In this document: positions 5,653 through 7,127 of the stretch, piece after piece
Layout: the number at the start of each line of letters is the position of its first letter
Position numbering within the stretch: position 1 is the stretch's first letter
From: Promethearchaeota archaeon
GTDB lineage: Archaea; Asgardarchaeota; Lokiarchaeia; Sigynarchaeales; SOKP01
DNA: 7,127 nt
NCBI GenBank assembly: GCA_019894875.1
Contig: JAGXNR010000139.1
Span: 1-7,127, forward strand
Direction of reading: 5' to 3'
The notes under the pieces: model-generated
Told to the model about the DNA's origin: nothing
The model's database searches: none
The model's input: the letters and a program-made list of their open reading frames with translations, nothing else
Made by a program: the position numbers and the translations under genes

Positions 5653-6852
5653 ATGAGATCAAAATTACCATTAGAAGGAATAGTTGTTATCGATTTTTCA
5701 ACAATTATAGCCGCCCCATTGATTGGCACACTATTGGCTGATTTTGGGGCCGAAGTAATCAAAGTAGAATTACCAAAAGTTGGTGATACAACTAGAGGGG
5801 GCAGTAGTTCATCTGGCGGAAGGAGTCCCTTTTGGTTAACAATTAACAGAAATAAAAAAACTATTACATTAGATCTTCATACAGATGAAGGTCAAGAGAT
5901 AGCTAGAAAATTATGTGCTAAAGCAGATGTAGTCCTCTTTAATTTTCGACCTGGTGTTATAGAAAATTGGAATTTAGGACCTGAGACATTACATAAGAAT
6001 AATCCAATGCTAATAATAGGACTTGTTTCAGGTTATGGTCAAACTGGACCTTATAAGAACAAGGGTGGATATGATCGGACTGTAAGTGCATTTTCAGGAT
6101 TGACATATACTTCGGGATATCCTGAACATCCCCCAGTACGTTCTGGTTTCCCATTAATCGATTATTTGACTGGATATCTTGGAGCTTTTGCTGTAATGAC
6201 GGCAATATATAATAGAGACGTTAATAAAAATGGAGGAGAGCTGATAGATTTAACTCTTACGGAATCCGCATTTAGAACATCAGGGGCCGCTATATCAATG
6301 TATTCTAAGTTTGGATCTATCTATGAAAGAGCAGGAAATCGAATTAAATTTGTAGTTCCTGCAGAGAACTTCGAAACAAAAGACGGAAGAATTGTAGCAA
6401 TTAATGCAAATTCTATAAGACTTTGGGAAAAGTTAGCAAGAGCAATGGAACGAGAAGATTTATTGCGAGACAATAGATTTAACTCTTTCCCAAATCGATT
6501 CCAGAATCAAGATGAATTATATGCTATCATAGGGGATTGGGTGAAAAATTATACTGCTGTAGAGATTATGCAATTACTTGAAAAAGCTGAAGTTCCATGT
6601 GAAAAAGTAAATAACATTGCAGATTTAGCAGAGGATCCTCATATGCGACAAAGAGAAGCCATTATAGAGTATGACGATTATGAATTCGGAAAAATTTTAG
6701 TACCGGGAATAGTCCCTAAACTTCAAAATTTCCCGGGGCAAATTAAATTCTTAGGCGCAAAATTGGGAGAATATAATCAAGAAATTTATCACGAGTTATT
6801 AGGGTTAACATTAGATGAAATTAAAGATTTAGAAAAGAAAAATATTATTTAG
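5653..6852 (+). CDS. Family III (CaiB/BaiF) CoA-transferase
   Basis: This protein of about 399 aa is a typical family III CoA-transferase and would move CoA between carboxylic acids in the cytoplasm. Residue numbers here count from the ATG at 5653. The N-terminus PLEGIVVIDFS leads into AAPLIGTLLADFGAEVIKVE, a family hallmark. LTINRNKKTITLDL follows at about 62-75, then NFRPGV at about 97-102 and SGYGQTGPY near 126-134. The catalytic Asp that forms the acyl/CoA intermediates is D170, in PLIDYLTGY; this matches Asp169 of formyl-CoA transferase and CaiB (recalled). The C-terminal half has the usual VPCEKVNNIADLAEDP segment. The substrate cannot be told from sequence, and no CoA-ligase or dehydrogenase gene lies beside it. 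A longer frame opens at TTG 5638 (404 aa), but the ATG fits the family N-terminus and promoter spacing better. No Shine-Dalgarno is seen. Confidence 0.9.
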   Translation: MRSKLPLEGIVVIDFSTIIAAPLIGTLLADFGAEVIKVELPKVGDTTRGGSSSSGGRSPFWLTINRNKKTITLDLHTDEGQEIARKLCAKADVVLFNFRPGVIENWNLGPETLHKNNPMLIIGLVSGYGQTGPYKNKGGYDRTVSAFSGLTYTSGYPEHPPVRSGFPLIDYLTGYLGAFAVMTAIYNRDVNKNGGELIDLTLTESAFRTSGAAISMYSKFGSIYERAGNRIKFVVPAENFETKDGRIVAINANSIRLWEKLARAMEREDLLRDNRFNSFPNRFQNQDELYAIIGDWVKNYTAVEIMQLLEKAEVPCEKVNNIADLAEDPHMRQREAIIEYDDYEFGKILVPGIVPKLQNFPGQIKFLGAKLGEYNQEIYHELLGLTLDEIKDLEKKNII

Positions 6853-6914
6853 TAATTTATTAGATATCTCCGATATTTTTCTATTGCTGATCTAAACGCA
6901 AGTAGATTCAAATT
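6849..6914 (-). pseudogene. Relic of a second URO-D-family C-terminus (duplicated tail)
   Basis: On the minus strand, in the same frame as the neighbouring URO-D gene and directly after its TAA and a second TAA, lie about 21 codons ending in TAA at 6851-6849. From 6908 they read NLLAFRSAIEKYRRY. The tail of the intact gene reads NVLALNAAIEKYRSY. Ten of 15 residues match. Over the AIEKYR core the differences are silent (gag/gaa, aag/aaa, cga/cgg), and an ungapped DNA comparison gives about 33 of 45 identical. No start codon or upstream domain remains. The relic's stop overlaps the TAG of the convergent CoA-transferase gene (6850-6852). It is most simply the 3' stub of a tandem paralog lost by recombination. 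Confidence 0.65.
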
Positions 6915-6917
6915 TTA

Positions 6918-7127
6918 TTAAATGATTAAAGGGTAGCTTCGATACTTCTCTATTGCAGCATTTAAAGCAAGAACATTCTCCCAAGGGGGATCTAATACTG
7001 TATTTGTGGGTCCAGGAGCGAAATTTCCTGTCGGTCCAGCAATTTTGATAAATTTCTTAACATCTTCTTCAACATCCTTAGGTGTACCGAATTTCAAAAC
7101 ACGAGTATCATCAAGGCAACCCATAAA
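6918..7127 (-). CDS. URO-D / cobamide methyltransferase-family protein, C-terminal part (runs off window)
   Basis: The last 69 codons and the TAA stop (6920-6918) of a uroporphyrinogen decarboxylase-superfamily protein are read on the minus strand. The open frame continues through the window edge, so the Met at 7124-7122 is internal, not the start. The pattern is G-CLDD-TRVLKFGTP-DVEEDVKKFI, then GPTGNFAPGP and PPWENVLA, followed by a terminal helix. This matches the end of the TIM barrel in archaeal and bacterial URO-D-like proteins, many of which are corrinoid methyltransferases (MtaA/MtbA-like) rather than heme enzymes. Heme synthesis versus methyl transfer cannot be decided because the active-site half is outside. 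The gene is convergent with the CoA-transferase gene. Confidence 0.8.
   Translation of the reverse strand, partial: FMGCLDDTRVLKFGTPKDVEEDVKKFIKIAGPTGNFAPGPTNTVLDPPWENVLALNAAIEKYRSYPLII

Noticed and set aside
5957..6205. Minus-strand open frame of 82 codons inside the CoA-transferase gene
   Set aside because: It is antisense to the catalytic region of a clear CoA-transferase and has no motif of its own.
6849..6920. Stop-codon readthrough extending the URO-D protein into the duplicated tail
   Set aside because: Two consecutive TAA codons separate the gene from the repeat, and the repeat only duplicates a helix already present, so a gene relic is simpler.
1..7127. CRISPR array, tRNA/rRNA gene, insertion sequence or attachment site
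   Set aside because: No regularly spaced repeats, tRNA-like cloverleaf, transposase or terminal inverted repeats were seen on either strand.

Overview
The window is AT-rich and looks archaeal. It carries a four-gene cluster related to the tungsten/molybdenum formylmethanofuran dehydrogenase (Fwd/Fmd) of archaeal C1 metabolism. It also shows archaeal-style T-rich terminators and TATA-like elements, and few strong Shine-Dalgarno sites. Fwd-like genes alongside a family III CoA-transferase, an SDR oxidoreductase and a URO-D-family protein would suit an AT-rich anaerobic archaeon with Wood-Ljungdahl-type metabolism, such as an Asgard (Loki-like) lineage. That placement is inference from gene content, not a phylogenetic result.

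Layout. On the minus strand, 1-317 is the 5' part of an SDR oxidoreductase gene. A 195-bp divergent intergenic region (318-512) separates it from a plus-strand operon: an Fe-S/ferredoxin protein (513-980), FwdB-like (1004-2308), FwdD-like (2319-2693) and FwdA-like (2717-4393). The gaps are 23, 10 and 23 bp, and a T-rich terminator follows. Next is a stand-alone polytopic membrane protein (4501-5589) with a His/Asp set resembling YdjM-type membrane metal-dependent hydrolases. After a long T-tract comes a CaiB/BaiF (family III) CoA-transferase (about 5653-6852). The window ends with the 3' part of a convergent minus-strand URO-D/methyltransferase-family gene (6918 to the edge).

Main observation. 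The Fwd-like cluster keeps the overall fold signatures of subunits A, B and D. It appears to lack the residues I recall as catalytic in both canonical active sites. In the FwdA-like protein the Asp of the TTDHPN motif is Asn380. In the FwdB-like protein the Cys ligand for the metal is kept (C117), but the following His is Gln and the Arg of the RGH motif is Gly. The FwdD-like protein has a shortened pterin-loop region, and no FwdC gene is present. Together these point to a divergent paralogous complex with altered chemistry rather than ordinary formylmethanofuran dehydrogenase.

A second observation is a short in-frame relic downstream of the URO-D gene stop (6849-6914, minus strand). It repeats that gene's own C-terminal tail, which suggests a collapsed tandem pair of paralogs.
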